From NCBI GenBank assembly GCA_025360345.1, contig JANYCJ010000135.1, positions 1-33,550 of the forward strand: 33,550 nt of DNA, in the 5' to 3' direction. Positions 25,308-33,550 of the stretch are shown piece by piece. Made by a program: the position numbers and the translations under genes. The stretch comes from Alphaproteobacteria bacterium. Its GTDB lineage: Bacteria > Pseudomonadota > Alphaproteobacteria > Rickettsiales > SXRF01. The notes below the pieces were generated by a model, which saw only the letters and a program-made list of their open reading frames with translations, was not told the origin of the DNA and ran no database searches. The number at the start of each line of letters is the position of its first letter. The first letter of the stretch is position 1.

Positions 25308-26937
25308 AGCAAGGAAAATGGGGCTGGTGGTGGTTATCCTCGCGGCGTGCATTTTTGTGCCGTTTGCGGTGCGCTATATCCAGTTTGCGCTTGATCCGGA
25401 CCTGTTCGATGAAGATTCGCTTTTGCTGTATGTGATGTCGAAGTTTTACGACCCTGAGCTGTTTCCCAACGATTATGCTTCGCACTATATCCTTTCGCAA
25501 TGGATGCCGGTCGGTTTTGTGGCGGTGAACCGCGCATGGGCTTTATTTTCCGATCCCCAGAACCTGCACCGGTTGCTGCGCTGCGTGTTGTATTTCGCCG
25601 CCATGCCTTTTGTGTGGTCGGCGAGCAGGCGGGTGGGTGGCAAAGTGCAGGCTTTTGCGGGGCTGTTGCTTTATGCCAGTTCTATTAACTGCATATGGCG
25701 CATTGTGGGCGGTATGCCGCATAGCTTCGCTTTCCTGCTGTTATGGTGGGGGATCTCTGCGCAGCTGGCGGGGCGGGCGCGGCAGGTGGCTGTCTGCACG
25801 GTGGTGTCGGCGGCCATTTACCCGGCGGTTACGCCAATCCTGGGGATAATGCTGGCAATATGGTTGCTTTTCCCTTCACTTACGCCGGGCATGGCACATG
25901 ATGCGCCGCCGTTCCGGCTGGGCTGGCCGCGCAAATTGCTGTGGCTTGCGGTGCCGGGTGCGGGCAGCGTTTTGTTCGTGGCGCTGCTGATGGTGCCAGC
26001 GTGGCATACGTATGGGCCTTCGGTTGAGATGAGCCACGATTTTGTTGCTTACCCGGAACTGGTGCGCTCGCCGGGATTGGACCCTTTCGATTTTACGGCG
26101 AATAGCTTTGACCAATCGCATTTCCTGAACGGAAAAGTGAAATTCACGGTTGCGATGCGCATTACGGATGGTTTGTTCCTGATTGGATTGCTGGGATTGC
26201 TGGCGCGCGACCTGCGCGACAGGAGGCCGACAGCGCTGCGCCCCTTTTTACTGGCAGCGGCCCTATGTTTCGTGGGGATGTATATCCTCGACTGGGAGGT
26301 TTCCTACCGGTATGCCATTTATTCCTTCCCGATACTGCTCACGCTTTATGTGCCCATCGGCCTGCGGCATCTGTGTTGGCGGCTGCCGTGCGCTCCATTG
26401 CGCAGCGGGTATTTTTTTGGCACGCTGCTGATGTATGCCGGACTGCTGTCGCAGGCACCTGCGGTGACGATGGGGTATAACCTGCTTGTCGAGCCGGAAG
26501 TGAAACCGCTGATGAATTTCCTCCATGGGCTGCCTAAGGACACGATGATAGCGGGCTGGCCGGGTTTTGACGCTTTACAGGTGATTCCCTATGTCACGCA
26601 GCGGCAAATGCTGATTATCGACTTTTCCTATACCCTGGCGCACCGTAATTATATGCTGGAGATGCGCCGGAGAATGCTTGCTTTAGACAATGCTTATTTC
26701 GGCAAAGAAAAAGCGCCGCTGCTTACATTGCGTGACGAATTCGGGGTGGATTACCTGATTATCAATAGCGAGCAGCTGCTTGGCGAAGCGCCACCCACGT
26801 ATACGGAACCTTATAGCACTGACATAGCCCGTATGTGGTGGGGGGATGATAAGCCCTTTTATGTGCTGTCACTTTATGACAAGGCCGGGGTTTTCAGGAC
26901 GGGGCCGTGGCAGGTGCTGGATTTGCACAAGTTATAA
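25291..26937 (+). CDS. Polytopic membrane protein, GT-C-like (paralog C, tandem duplicate of B)
   Basis: Conserved VAPSHKARK start at GTG 25291 (track start 25276). LLLYVMSKFYDPELFPNDYASHYILSQWMPVGF...LRDEFGVDYLIINSEQL...GPWQVLDLHKL. Confidence 0.75.
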   Translation: MAPSHKARKMGLVVVILAACIFVPFAVRYIQFALDPDLFDEDSLLLYVMSKFYDPELFPNDYASHYILSQWMPVGFVAVNRAWALFSDPQNLHRLLRCVLYFAAMPFVWSASRRVGGKVQAFAGLLLYASSINCIWRIVGGMPHSFAFLLLWWGISAQLAGRARQVAVCTVVSAAIYPAVTPILGIMLAIWLLFPSLTPGMAHDAPPFRLGWPRKLLWLAVPGAGSVLFVALLMVPAWHTYGPSVEMSHDFVAYPELVRSPGLDPFDFTANSFDQSHFLNGKVKFTVAMRITDGLFLIGLLGLLARDLRDRRPTALRPFLLAAALCFVGMYILDWEVSYRYAIYSFPILLTLYVPIGLRHLCWRLPCAPLRSGYFFGTLLMYAGLLSQAPAVTMGYNLLVEPEVKPLMNFLHGLPKDTMIAGWPGFDALQVIPYVTQRQMLIIDFSYTLAHRNYMLEMRRRMLALDNAYFGKEKAPLLTLRDEFGVDYLIINSEQLLGEAPPTYTEPYSTDIARMWWGDDKPFYVLSLYDKAGVFRTGPWQVLDLHKL

Positions 26938-26938
26938 G

Positions 26939-27109
26939 TTACTGGGCGGGTTTTGAGCTCAGGAGGCTGTCTGCATCCAGTTCTTTTTCAATGGGTTGCT
27001 GTGGGGCGGGGATAGGGCTGGCCATAAGGAAGATGCCGCCGCCTATCACGATCACGGCGAGAAGGCCCAATATGATGCCTTTGGCGGAGGAATTGCGCTT
27101 GTGTTGCAT
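26939..27109 (-). CDS. Small single-TM membrane protein (56 aa), divergent from aroK
   Basis: Missed by the ORF track (below length cut-off). Reverse complement translates to MQHKRNSSAKGIILGLLAVIVIGGGIFLMASPIPAPQQPIEKELDADSLLSSKPAQ*. Resembles a short TM protein commonly found between xerD and aroK in alphaproteobacteria (recollection, not searched). Confidence 0.75.
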   Translation of the reverse strand: MQHKRNSSAKGIILGLLAVIVIGGGIFLMASPIPAPQQPIEKELDADSLLSSKPAQ

Positions 27110-27175
27110 TATTCGATTTTTCCTTTAGTTATGATGGGACTATCGTAATATGCAGTTCCCAGATTACAAGCAGAA

Positions 27176-27733
27176 ATGAACGCCAGCTCGACAACCTATT
27201 CCGCCCTGCCTTTGACCCTTGCCAAGCCCGTGGTGCTGGTGGGGCTGATGGGCGCGGGCAAATCTACCATCGGCAGACGCTTAAGCGCGGCGCTGAACTT
27301 GCCATTCATGGATTCGGACAACGAGATCGCGGAGGCTGCGGGGTGCAGCATTTCCGATATTTTTGAAAGTTATGGCGAAGCGATTTTCCGCGACCTTGAA
27401 AAGAGGGTGCTGATGCGGCTGATTAACAGCGCGCCCTGCATTATTGCCACGGGCGGCGGCGCATTTATCAACCCCGATATCCGCGAGGCGGTGAAGAGCC
27501 AGGCGACCTCGATCTGGCTAAAGGCCGACCTGGACGTGCTGTTGGAGCGCGTGTCGCGCAGGGATACGCGGCCATTGCTGAAGACCGGGGACAAGGCTGA
27601 GATTTTGACGAAGCTGATGCATGAGCGCTACCCGATTTACGCCGAGGCCGATATTACAGTGGATAGCAATGCCGGGCTGCATGAGGCAGTGGTGGAGCAC
27701 ATCATTACCGAACTGGGGCAGCGGCATGGGTGA
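27176..27733 (+). CDS. aroK: Shikimate kinase
   Basis: VVLVGLMGAGKSTIGRRLSAALNLPFMDSDNEIAEAAGCSISDIFESYGEAIFRDLEKRVL...IIATGGGAFI: P-loop and shikimate kinase motifs. Confidence 0.96.
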   Translation: MNASSTTYSALPLTLAKPVVLVGLMGAGKSTIGRRLSAALNLPFMDSDNEIAEAAGCSISDIFESYGEAIFRDLEKRVLMRLINSAPCIIATGGGAFINPDIREAVKSQATSIWLKADLDVLLERVSRRDTRPLLKTGDKAEILTKLMHERYPIYAEADITVDSNAGLHEAVVEHIITELGQRHG

Positions 27734-28859
27734 GGCTGCGCTGAAAAAGAGTGAGCCTGCGCGGCTCGTGGTAGCATTGGGCGAGCGCAGCTACGATATC
27801 GTGGTGGGGGAGCGGATCCTTGGCAAAGCGGGGCAATATATCCTGCCGCTGATCCGCGGGAAGAAGGTGCTGATCGTTTGCGATGAGACGGTGGCGAAGC
27901 TTTACCTGCACCGGCTGACCAATGCGCTGGAAGAGGCGCAGATTCGCAGCCGCAGCATCCTGGTGAAGCCCGGGGAGGGTAGCAAGAGTATGGCTTCTTT
28001 CGGCGAGCTGATGGAGGCCTTGCTTGCGGAAAAGCCCGACCGCAAGACCACGCTGATCGCGCTGGGCGGAGGAGTGATCGGTGACCTGACGGGGTTTGCA
28101 GCGAGCGTGCTGCTGCGGGGAGTCGAGTTTATCCAGATTCCCACGACGCTGCTTTCCCAAGTGGATAGTTCCGTGGGCGGCAAAACGGGCATTAACTCGC
28201 GCTGGGGCAAGAACCTGATCGGCAGTTTCCACCAGCCACGGCTGGTGCTGGCGGATGTGGCGACGCTTGCCACGCTGCCGAAGCGGGAACTGCTTTCGGG
28301 CTACGCGGAGGTGCTGAAATACGGGCTTATCAACGACACGGCGTTTTTTGGCTGGCTGGAGCAGCATGGGGCGGGCCTGATCGGCGGTGATACGGCGCTG
28401 ATGACGGAGGCGATTTTGCGCTCCTGTGCCGCGAAAGCGGCTATTGTAGGCGAGGATGAGAAAGAAAGCGGGGTGCGGGCGTTGCTCAACCTTGGGCACA
28501 CGTTTGGCCATGCGCTGGAGGCGGAAACCGGCTATGGCGATGCGCTGCTCCATGGCGAGGCGGTGGCAATCGGCATGGTGCTGGCGCTGAAAATGTCGGT
28601 GGTGATGGGGCTTTGCCCGCAGGCCGACATGGACCGGGTGATTGCGCATTACAAGACGGTGGGGCTGGCTTTCTGCCCCAAATCGATACGCAAGGACTGG
28701 AACGTGGACGCGCTGATGGAGCATTTCACGCGGGATAAAAAGGCTGAAGGCGGCAAGCTTACTTTCATCCTGCTGCGTGGAATTGGGAAAGCGTTTATTA
28801 CGCAAGAGGTTAACGTGGAGACGCTCCGCGATATGCTTGCGAAAGCCGTGGGCGCATAA
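27726..28859 (+). CDS. aroB: 3-dehydroquinate synthase
   Basis: ALGGGVIGDLTGFAASVLLRGVEFIQIPTTLLSQVDSSVGGKTGINSRWGKNLIGSFHQP...LLNLGHTFGHALEAETGYGDALLHGEAVAIGM. ATG 27726 overlaps the aroK stop. Confidence 0.96.
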   Translation: MGEAALKKSEPARLVVALGERSYDIVVGERILGKAGQYILPLIRGKKVLIVCDETVAKLYLHRLTNALEEAQIRSRSILVKPGEGSKSMASFGELMEALLAEKPDRKTTLIALGGGVIGDLTGFAASVLLRGVEFIQIPTTLLSQVDSSVGGKTGINSRWGKNLIGSFHQPRLVLADVATLATLPKRELLSGYAEVLKYGLINDTAFFGWLEQHGAGLIGGDTALMTEAILRSCAAKAAIVGEDEKESGVRALLNLGHTFGHALEAETGYGDALLHGEAVAIGMVLALKMSVVMGLCPQADMDRVIAHYKTVGLAFCPKSIRKDWNVDALMEHFTRDKKAEGGKLTFILLRGIGKAFITQEVNVETLRDMLAKAVGA

Positions 28860-28872
28860 TATAGTCCCCCGC

Positions 28873-30198
28873 ATGACACCCGAAATGACGCATGACCTGT
28901 TTTTATACGGCACGATTATCCTGCTGTGCCTGTTGTTCTCCGCGTTTTTCTCGGCTGCGGAAACGGCGATGACGGCCGTGAGCCGGGCACGCATTTACCA
29001 GCTGGTGATGGACGGCAACAAGCGGGCGCAGGTGGTGACGCGGCTCAGGCGGGAAAAGGAATCGCTAATCGGCACGGTGCTGCTGGGCAATAACGCGGTG
29101 AACATCGCAGCTTCAAGCCTTGCGACCACGCTTTCGCTTTCGTATTTCGGGGAAAAGGAGGGCGGGTTTTCGCTGTTTGTTTCCACGGTGGTGATGACGG
29201 TGCTGGTGGTAGTGTTTACCGAGGTGCTGCCGAAGACTTATGCCATCAACCACGCGGAAAAAGTTTCGCTCAGGTTTGCGCCTGCGCTGCTGCTCGCGGT
29301 GAAGGTGCTATACCCGCTGACCAAAAGCATACAGGTGTTTATTTCCGGGCTGTTCCGGGTGGTGGGGGTGGATGCGACAAACGCAAATTCGCTGATTTCG
29401 GCCACCGACGTGATCCGCGGCACGATTGAGCTGCACCACCGGGAAGGCAATATGATTAAGCAGGACAGGGACATGCTGGGCAGCATCCTCGACCTGAACG
29501 ATATTGAGGTGGGCGAGATCATGATGCACCGTAAGGAAGTGGAGACGCTGAATGCCGACCTGCCGGTGGAAGAGCTGATCGCGCAGGCGGTTTCAACCAT
29601 GCATAGCCGCATTCCGCTGTGGCGCGGGGAGCCGGATAATATCATCGGGCTGCTGCATATAAAAAACCTAATCAAGGCGCTGAACGAATACCGCGCGGCC
29701 AGCAAGCCGATGACGATTGACGAGGTCATGCGCATCAGCCGCAAGCCGTGGTTCATTCCCGAGACGACCAGCCTGCGCGACCAGCTACTGGCGTTTCGCA
29801 ACAAGCGGCAGCATTTCGCTTTCGTGGTGGATGAGTATGGCGGGTGGCGCGGGGTGGTGACACTGGAAGACATCATCGAAGAGATCGTTGGCGATATTGA
29901 TGATGAGCATGACGAGGTGGAAACGGATATTCAGAAAGTAGGCGAAGCTTATTACGTGAACGGGGCGCTTTCGCTGCGCGACCTGAACCGGCACCTGGAC
30001 TGGAACCTGCCGGACCAGGATGCTTCGACCATTGCGGGGCTGCTGATCCATGAGGTGGAGGCGATTCCATCTGTGGGGGCGCAGTTCGACGTGCACGGTT
30101 TCCGCTTTACGGTGGTGTCGAAGGACGGGGCGCAGGTGACCCGGCTGCGCATGGAAAAATTGCCCGATACAAAATTGCCTGAAGATGTCGAAGTGTAA
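28873..30198 (+). CDS. HlyC/CorC (CNNM + CBS pair + transporter-associated domain) family protein
   Basis: FSAFFSAAETAMTAVSRARIYQLVMDGNKRA (CNNM), GEIMMHRKEVETLNAD, AFVVDEYGGWRGVVTLEDIIEEIVGDIDDEHD (CBS), C-terminal SVGAQFDVHGFRFTVVSKDGAQVTRLRMEKL. Start ATG 28873. Confidence 0.92.
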   Translation: MTPEMTHDLFLYGTIILLCLLFSAFFSAAETAMTAVSRARIYQLVMDGNKRAQVVTRLRREKESLIGTVLLGNNAVNIAASSLATTLSLSYFGEKEGGFSLFVSTVVMTVLVVVFTEVLPKTYAINHAEKVSLRFAPALLLAVKVLYPLTKSIQVFISGLFRVVGVDATNANSLISATDVIRGTIELHHREGNMIKQDRDMLGSILDLNDIEVGEIMMHRKEVETLNADLPVEELIAQAVSTMHSRIPLWRGEPDNIIGLLHIKNLIKALNEYRAASKPMTIDEVMRISRKPWFIPETTSLRDQLLAFRNKRQHFAFVVDEYGGWRGVVTLEDIIEEIVGDIDDEHDEVETDIQKVGEAYYVNGALSLRDLNRHLDWNLPDQDASTIAGLLIHEVEAIPSVGAQFDVHGFRFTVVSKDGAQVTRLRMEKLPDTKLPEDVEV

Positions 30199-30392
30199 TG
30201 AATGATGCTGCACCCGGCTATCTCGTGGAGTTCGTTGTGATCGGCAGTTCTGTCAAAGTGACGGCGATGGACCCTGCGACACTTCGGGAGGTGAGCATTA
30301 TCGGCTCTGCGCGGCTACCTAAGAAACTGCTTGCGAAGCAGGCGGTGCGCAAGCTGGAAGCGATGATGCGCAAAGAGGCGGCCAAGCCATGA
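30198..30392 (+). CDS. Small hypothetical protein (64 aa), DUF6898-like
   Basis: MNDAAPGYLVEFVVIGSSVKVTAMDPATLREVSIIGSARLPKKLLAKQAVRKLEAMMRKEAAKP. Start overlaps the CorC-like stop (TAATG) and stop overlaps the PBP start (ATGA). Family name from memory. Confidence 0.75.
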   Translation: MNDAAPGYLVEFVVIGSSVKVTAMDPATLREVSIIGSARLPKKLLAKQAVRKLEAMMRKEAAKP

Positions 30393-32479
30393 GCCTGCTT
30401 TCAAAAATACGCAAGCGCCTGGGGCCGAAGCGCAAACCGAAGCGCCGCAACCTTTCCACGGAGGGGCGCACGCCAAAGCGGGAGAAGAAAGAACCGGCGG
30501 GGCATTATCCCAGCTACCGGGCGGGCGCAAAGAAAAAGAAGAAGAAAAAAATGCCGCTTTCGCGCCAGCGCATTTATACGCGACTGTGGCTGTGCTTCGG
30601 CATGTTCTGCGTGCTGTTTTACGCATGGTTCACGTTTGGCTTGCCCGATATTGACGACCTCAATAAATCCACGAAGGCGCCGAGCATCCTGATAAAGACG
30701 CAGAAGGGTGATATTATCGGCAGCTATGGGGATATTTACGGGGAATACCTGAAATTCGATTCGCTGCCCACGTCGCTGGTCGACGCGGTGGTGGCGACGG
30801 AAGACCGGAATTTTTACCATCATTTCGGCATTGACCCGCTGGGGCTGGCGCGGGCGACATTCGTCAATATCCGGGCGGGGCATGTGGTGCAGGGCGGCAG
30901 CACGATCACGCAGCAGGTGGCGAAGAATGTGTTCCTTACGCCGGAGCGCTCATTCCTGCGCAAGATCAAGGAAATGATGCTGGCGATTAAGCTGGAGCGG
31001 CGCTTTTCCAAGAAGGAAATCATGAGCATTTACCTGAACCGGGTGTATCTCGGGGCGGGCAGCTACGGGGTGGATGCGGCGGCGCACCGTTATTTCGATA
31101 AGAGCGCGCGCGACCTTAGTTTAAGCGAATCCGCTGTCATGGCGGGGCTTTTGAAAGCGCCTTCGCGCTATGCGCCCACCAGCAACCCGGCGCATTCGCG
31201 CGAGCGGGCTACTGTGGTTTTGAGCAACATGGAAGACGCGGGCTACCTGAAGCCGGAACAGGCGAAGAAAGCCAAGGAAGAGCTGGCACGCACCATGAAC
31301 GCGCGCAAGCGCAGCGCGCAGAGTATGCAGTATTTCTCCGACTGGGTGATTGACCAGCTACAGGATTATGTTGGCACGATCACGGAGGACGTGGTGGTGG
31401 TGACCACGATTGACCCGGCGATGCAGGCGATGGGCGAGAAGGCGGTGAACGATATCATGGATAAGGACGGCGCTTCGCACAATGCCGAGCAGGCGGCGCT
31501 GCTTTCCATGGCGCCGGACGGGGCGATACGGGCGATGATCGGCGGCAGGAGCTATGCGGAGAGCCAATATAACCGTGCGACGCAGGCGCTGCGGCAGCCG
31601 GGTTCTTCTTTTAAGCTGTTTGTGTATCTGGCGGGGCTGGAAAACGGGCTTACGCCGGGTTCCATCGTGGAGGACCAGCCGGTGAGCATCAAGGTGGCGG
31701 GGGGATACTGGCACCCAAAGAATTACACCAATAAATATCTCGGCACGCTGACGCTGAAAGACGCGGTGACGGAATCGGTGAACACGGTGGCGGTGCAGGT
31801 GGCGCAGGAGGTGGGGTTTGAACGCGTGATCGACGAGGCGCGGCGGCTTGGCATCAGCAGCGATATGGACCCGCTGCCGAGCATTGCGCTGGGGGCCACG
31901 GAGGTGTCACTGCTGGAGATGACCAACGCTTATGCGCACCTGGCTGCGAATGGAGTGATTGTCTATCCTTACGGGATTCTTGAAATTGATTCTGCGAAGG
32001 GCGATAAGGTGCTTTACCAGCGGCAGGGCGCGCCTTCAGGCGCGGTGCTGCGGCCCGGCGTGGTGGGCATGATGAACGAGATGCTGATGAACGTGGTGAA
32101 TGTGGGCACGGGGAAGGCTGCCAAAATTGGCCGGCCAGCGGCGGGCAAGACGGGCACTACCTCGGACTACCGGGATGCATGGTTCATGGGGTATACGCCC
32201 GATTTGGTGACCGGGGTATGGGTGGGCAATGACGACAATACGCCGATGAAAAAAGTGACGGGCGGTATGTTGCCCGCGCAGATCTGGCATAATTACATGA
32301 TCTCGGCGCTGGCCAACACGCCGCCGCATGACCTGCCGCTGGGAGATGGCGATCTCTCGCTGCCATGGCTTGGCGGGCAGCAGGGTGAAAACGAATATCC
32401 CGGCCAGCCGCAACATGCAGGCACGCATTCGCGGGGGCCGGAACTTGGCAAATCTTTCTGGGATAAGCTGTTGAGGTAG
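30389..32479 (+). CDS. Class A penicillin-binding protein 1A (GT51 transglycosylase + transpeptidase)
   Basis: ATEDRNFYHHFGIDPLG, VQGGSTITQQVAKNVFLTPERS (GT51); QPGSSFKLFVYLAGLE (SxxK), TESVNTVAVQVA (SxN), AGKTGTTSDYRDAWFMGYTPD (KTG). Confidence 0.96.
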   Translation: MSLLSKIRKRLGPKRKPKRRNLSTEGRTPKREKKEPAGHYPSYRAGAKKKKKKKMPLSRQRIYTRLWLCFGMFCVLFYAWFTFGLPDIDDLNKSTKAPSILIKTQKGDIIGSYGDIYGEYLKFDSLPTSLVDAVVATEDRNFYHHFGIDPLGLARATFVNIRAGHVVQGGSTITQQVAKNVFLTPERSFLRKIKEMMLAIKLERRFSKKEIMSIYLNRVYLGAGSYGVDAAAHRYFDKSARDLSLSESAVMAGLLKAPSRYAPTSNPAHSRERATVVLSNMEDAGYLKPEQAKKAKEELARTMNARKRSAQSMQYFSDWVIDQLQDYVGTITEDVVVVTTIDPAMQAMGEKAVNDIMDKDGASHNAEQAALLSMAPDGAIRAMIGGRSYAESQYNRATQALRQPGSSFKLFVYLAGLENGLTPGSIVEDQPVSIKVAGGYWHPKNYTNKYLGTLTLKDAVTESVNTVAVQVAQEVGFERVIDEARRLGISSDMDPLPSIALGATEVSLLEMTNAYAHLAANGVIVYPYGILEIDSAKGDKVLYQRQGAPSGAVLRPGVVGMMNEMLMNVVNVGTGKAAKIGRPAAGKTGTTSDYRDAWFMGYTPDLVTGVWVGNDDNTPMKKVTGGMLPAQIWHNYMISALANTPPHDLPLGDGDLSLPWLGGQQGENEYPGQPQHAGTHSRGPELGKSFWDKLLR

Positions 32480-32588
32480 CTTGGTAGTGCGGCGATATAT
32501 GGCGCTGTAAGATGGCTGTCATATTTGGTTGTGGCCGCATCATAAATGTTTCACGCTAGGGCTTTGCGGCTTTTGCTATGATTAGGGC

Positions 32589-33550
32589 ATGAGTAAGCGT
32601 TTTTCCGAACATTCTACCAAACACGGCCTGCCTGCAGCGGCAGTTCTTGAGCCTGACGATGACCCCGTAGAAGCCATAGAGCACGAGGCTATGGAGCTGC
32701 GCGGCGAGCTGCGCAAGGCCAGCCGCGACCACACCCGCGAAGTGCTGGACAAGCTGAAGGCACTATCCTCGCGGTTGCCTGCGCATGGGCGCAGGGCAAG
32801 GAGGTCCGCGGGCATTATCCAAACGGCGATTACGCAGGCGCAGCAGCAACTGAACACGCTTTCCGACGAGGCGACACGTATGGCGAGCGATATCGAGGCA
32901 CAGCGCCTATTTGAGCTGGGCATTTATATTGCGATGTCGCAACCGGCGAAGCATTTTTACAATACGATCCAGGCTAAAAAGACCTATAAGATCGCGCCCG
33001 TCACGGAAAGCGGCGTGGTATCGGTGGGGGCGAAAAAAGAAATCGCAGGGGATGAACTGCGCCAGGAATTCAGCATGATTGAGTTCCACAGCATGAGCGA
33101 GGCGCAGAAAAAAGAAGTGCTTCATAAAACCCTGCGCGTGGACCAACCGCCCGATGCGCTGGTCAGCAACAACCCCGTATATCTCAGGCAGGAGCGGGAA
33201 GGGATTGCAGGGTTGCACCGGAGCTTGCGGCATATGGAAGCGTATAAGGCGTTTATGCGGATTTCGGCGGCTAAAGGAGCACTGGGCAGGACGATGCTGG
33301 ATATCTCGTATACGCATGACGAATTTGTGCTGGCACATGCGGATGTGGATGCGTTGCTTGCGGCCTATGACCGGCTGGCGGAGCGACCCAATGACGACGA
33401 GGTGATTGCGCAGTTCAGGCAGGCGCGCACGCAAATGAAGCACCGGCTTAAGTTCAACATTCTTGAACGGGTTTTGCTGGGCGGCGAGGGCGATGGTGCG
33501 TTTAGCGCCATGGATGCCTCCGAGCTGCTAACCCCACCTGTTACGCCGAT
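32589..33550 (+). CDS. Hypothetical protein, partly coiled-coil, truncated by the right edge
   Basis: Absent from the ORF track because no stop occurs before the end. ATG 32589 opens at least 320 codons: MSKRFSEHSTKHGLPAAAVLEPDDDPVEAIEHEAMELRGELRKASRDHTREVLDKLKALSSRLPAHGRRARRSAGIIQTAITQAQQQLNTLSDEATRMASDIEAQRLFELGIYIAMSQPAKHFYNTIQAKK... Confidence 0.8.
   Translation, partial: MSKRFSEHSTKHGLPAAAVLEPDDDPVEAIEHEAMELRGELRKASRDHTREVLDKLKALSSRLPAHGRRARRSAGIIQTAITQAQQQLNTLSDEATRMASDIEAQRLFELGIYIAMSQPAKHFYNTIQAKKTYKIAPVTESGVVSVGAKKEIAGDELRQEFSMIEFHSMSEAQKKEVLHKTLRVDQPPDALVSNNPVYLRQEREGIAGLHRSLRHMEAYKAFMRISAAKGALGRTMLDISYTHDEFVLAHADVDALLAAYDRLAERPNDDEVIAQFRQARTQMKHRLKFNILERVLLGGEGDGAFSAMDASELLTPPVTP

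Noticed and set aside
27705-28994. 429-aa minus-strand ORF opposite aroB
   Set aside because: Entirely antisense to aroB, with low-complexity Arg/His/Gln-rich composition and no recognisable domain.

Overview
The window is a gene-dense, GC-rich bacterial chromosomal segment, most likely alphaproteobacterial. That placement is inferred from the xerD / 56-aa ORF / aroK-aroB / CorC-like / small ORF / PBP1A order. Four blocks are visible. (1) About 2.4-16.7 kb is a nonulosonic (pseudaminic-type) acid glycan locus: aldo/keto reductase, a SpsF-like cytidylyltransferase fused to a HemL-like aminotransferase, a methyltransferase, pseC, pseB, a flippase, a GT-B-like protein with HP and S/T motifs like those of bacterial sialyltransferases, pseG, pseH, pseI, a GT-C-like membrane protein and a Sel1-repeat protein. 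(2) About 16.7-21.5 kb is a tightly coupled acyl-CoA catabolic operon: SDR, acyl-CoA dehydrogenase, thiolase and AMP-dependent acyl-CoA ligase. (3) xerD and a bile-acid:Na+ symporter-family gene are followed by a tandem pair of GT-C-like proteins that are clear paralogs of the one downstream of pseI. (4) A cell-envelope/shikimate block holds aroK, aroB, a CorC/HlyC-type protein, a small conserved-looking protein and PBP1A. Three CDSs absent from the supplied ORF track were found by eye: a signal-peptide protein running off the left edge, a 56-aa membrane protein divergent from aroK, and a ~320-codon CDS running off the right edge. The strongest candidates for undescribed biology are the SpsF-HemL fusion with its AKR and methyltransferase neighbours, the putative nonulosonate transferase, and the three-member GT-C family split between the pse locus and the xerD-aroK junction. 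All family calls come from reading motifs; no database search was run.
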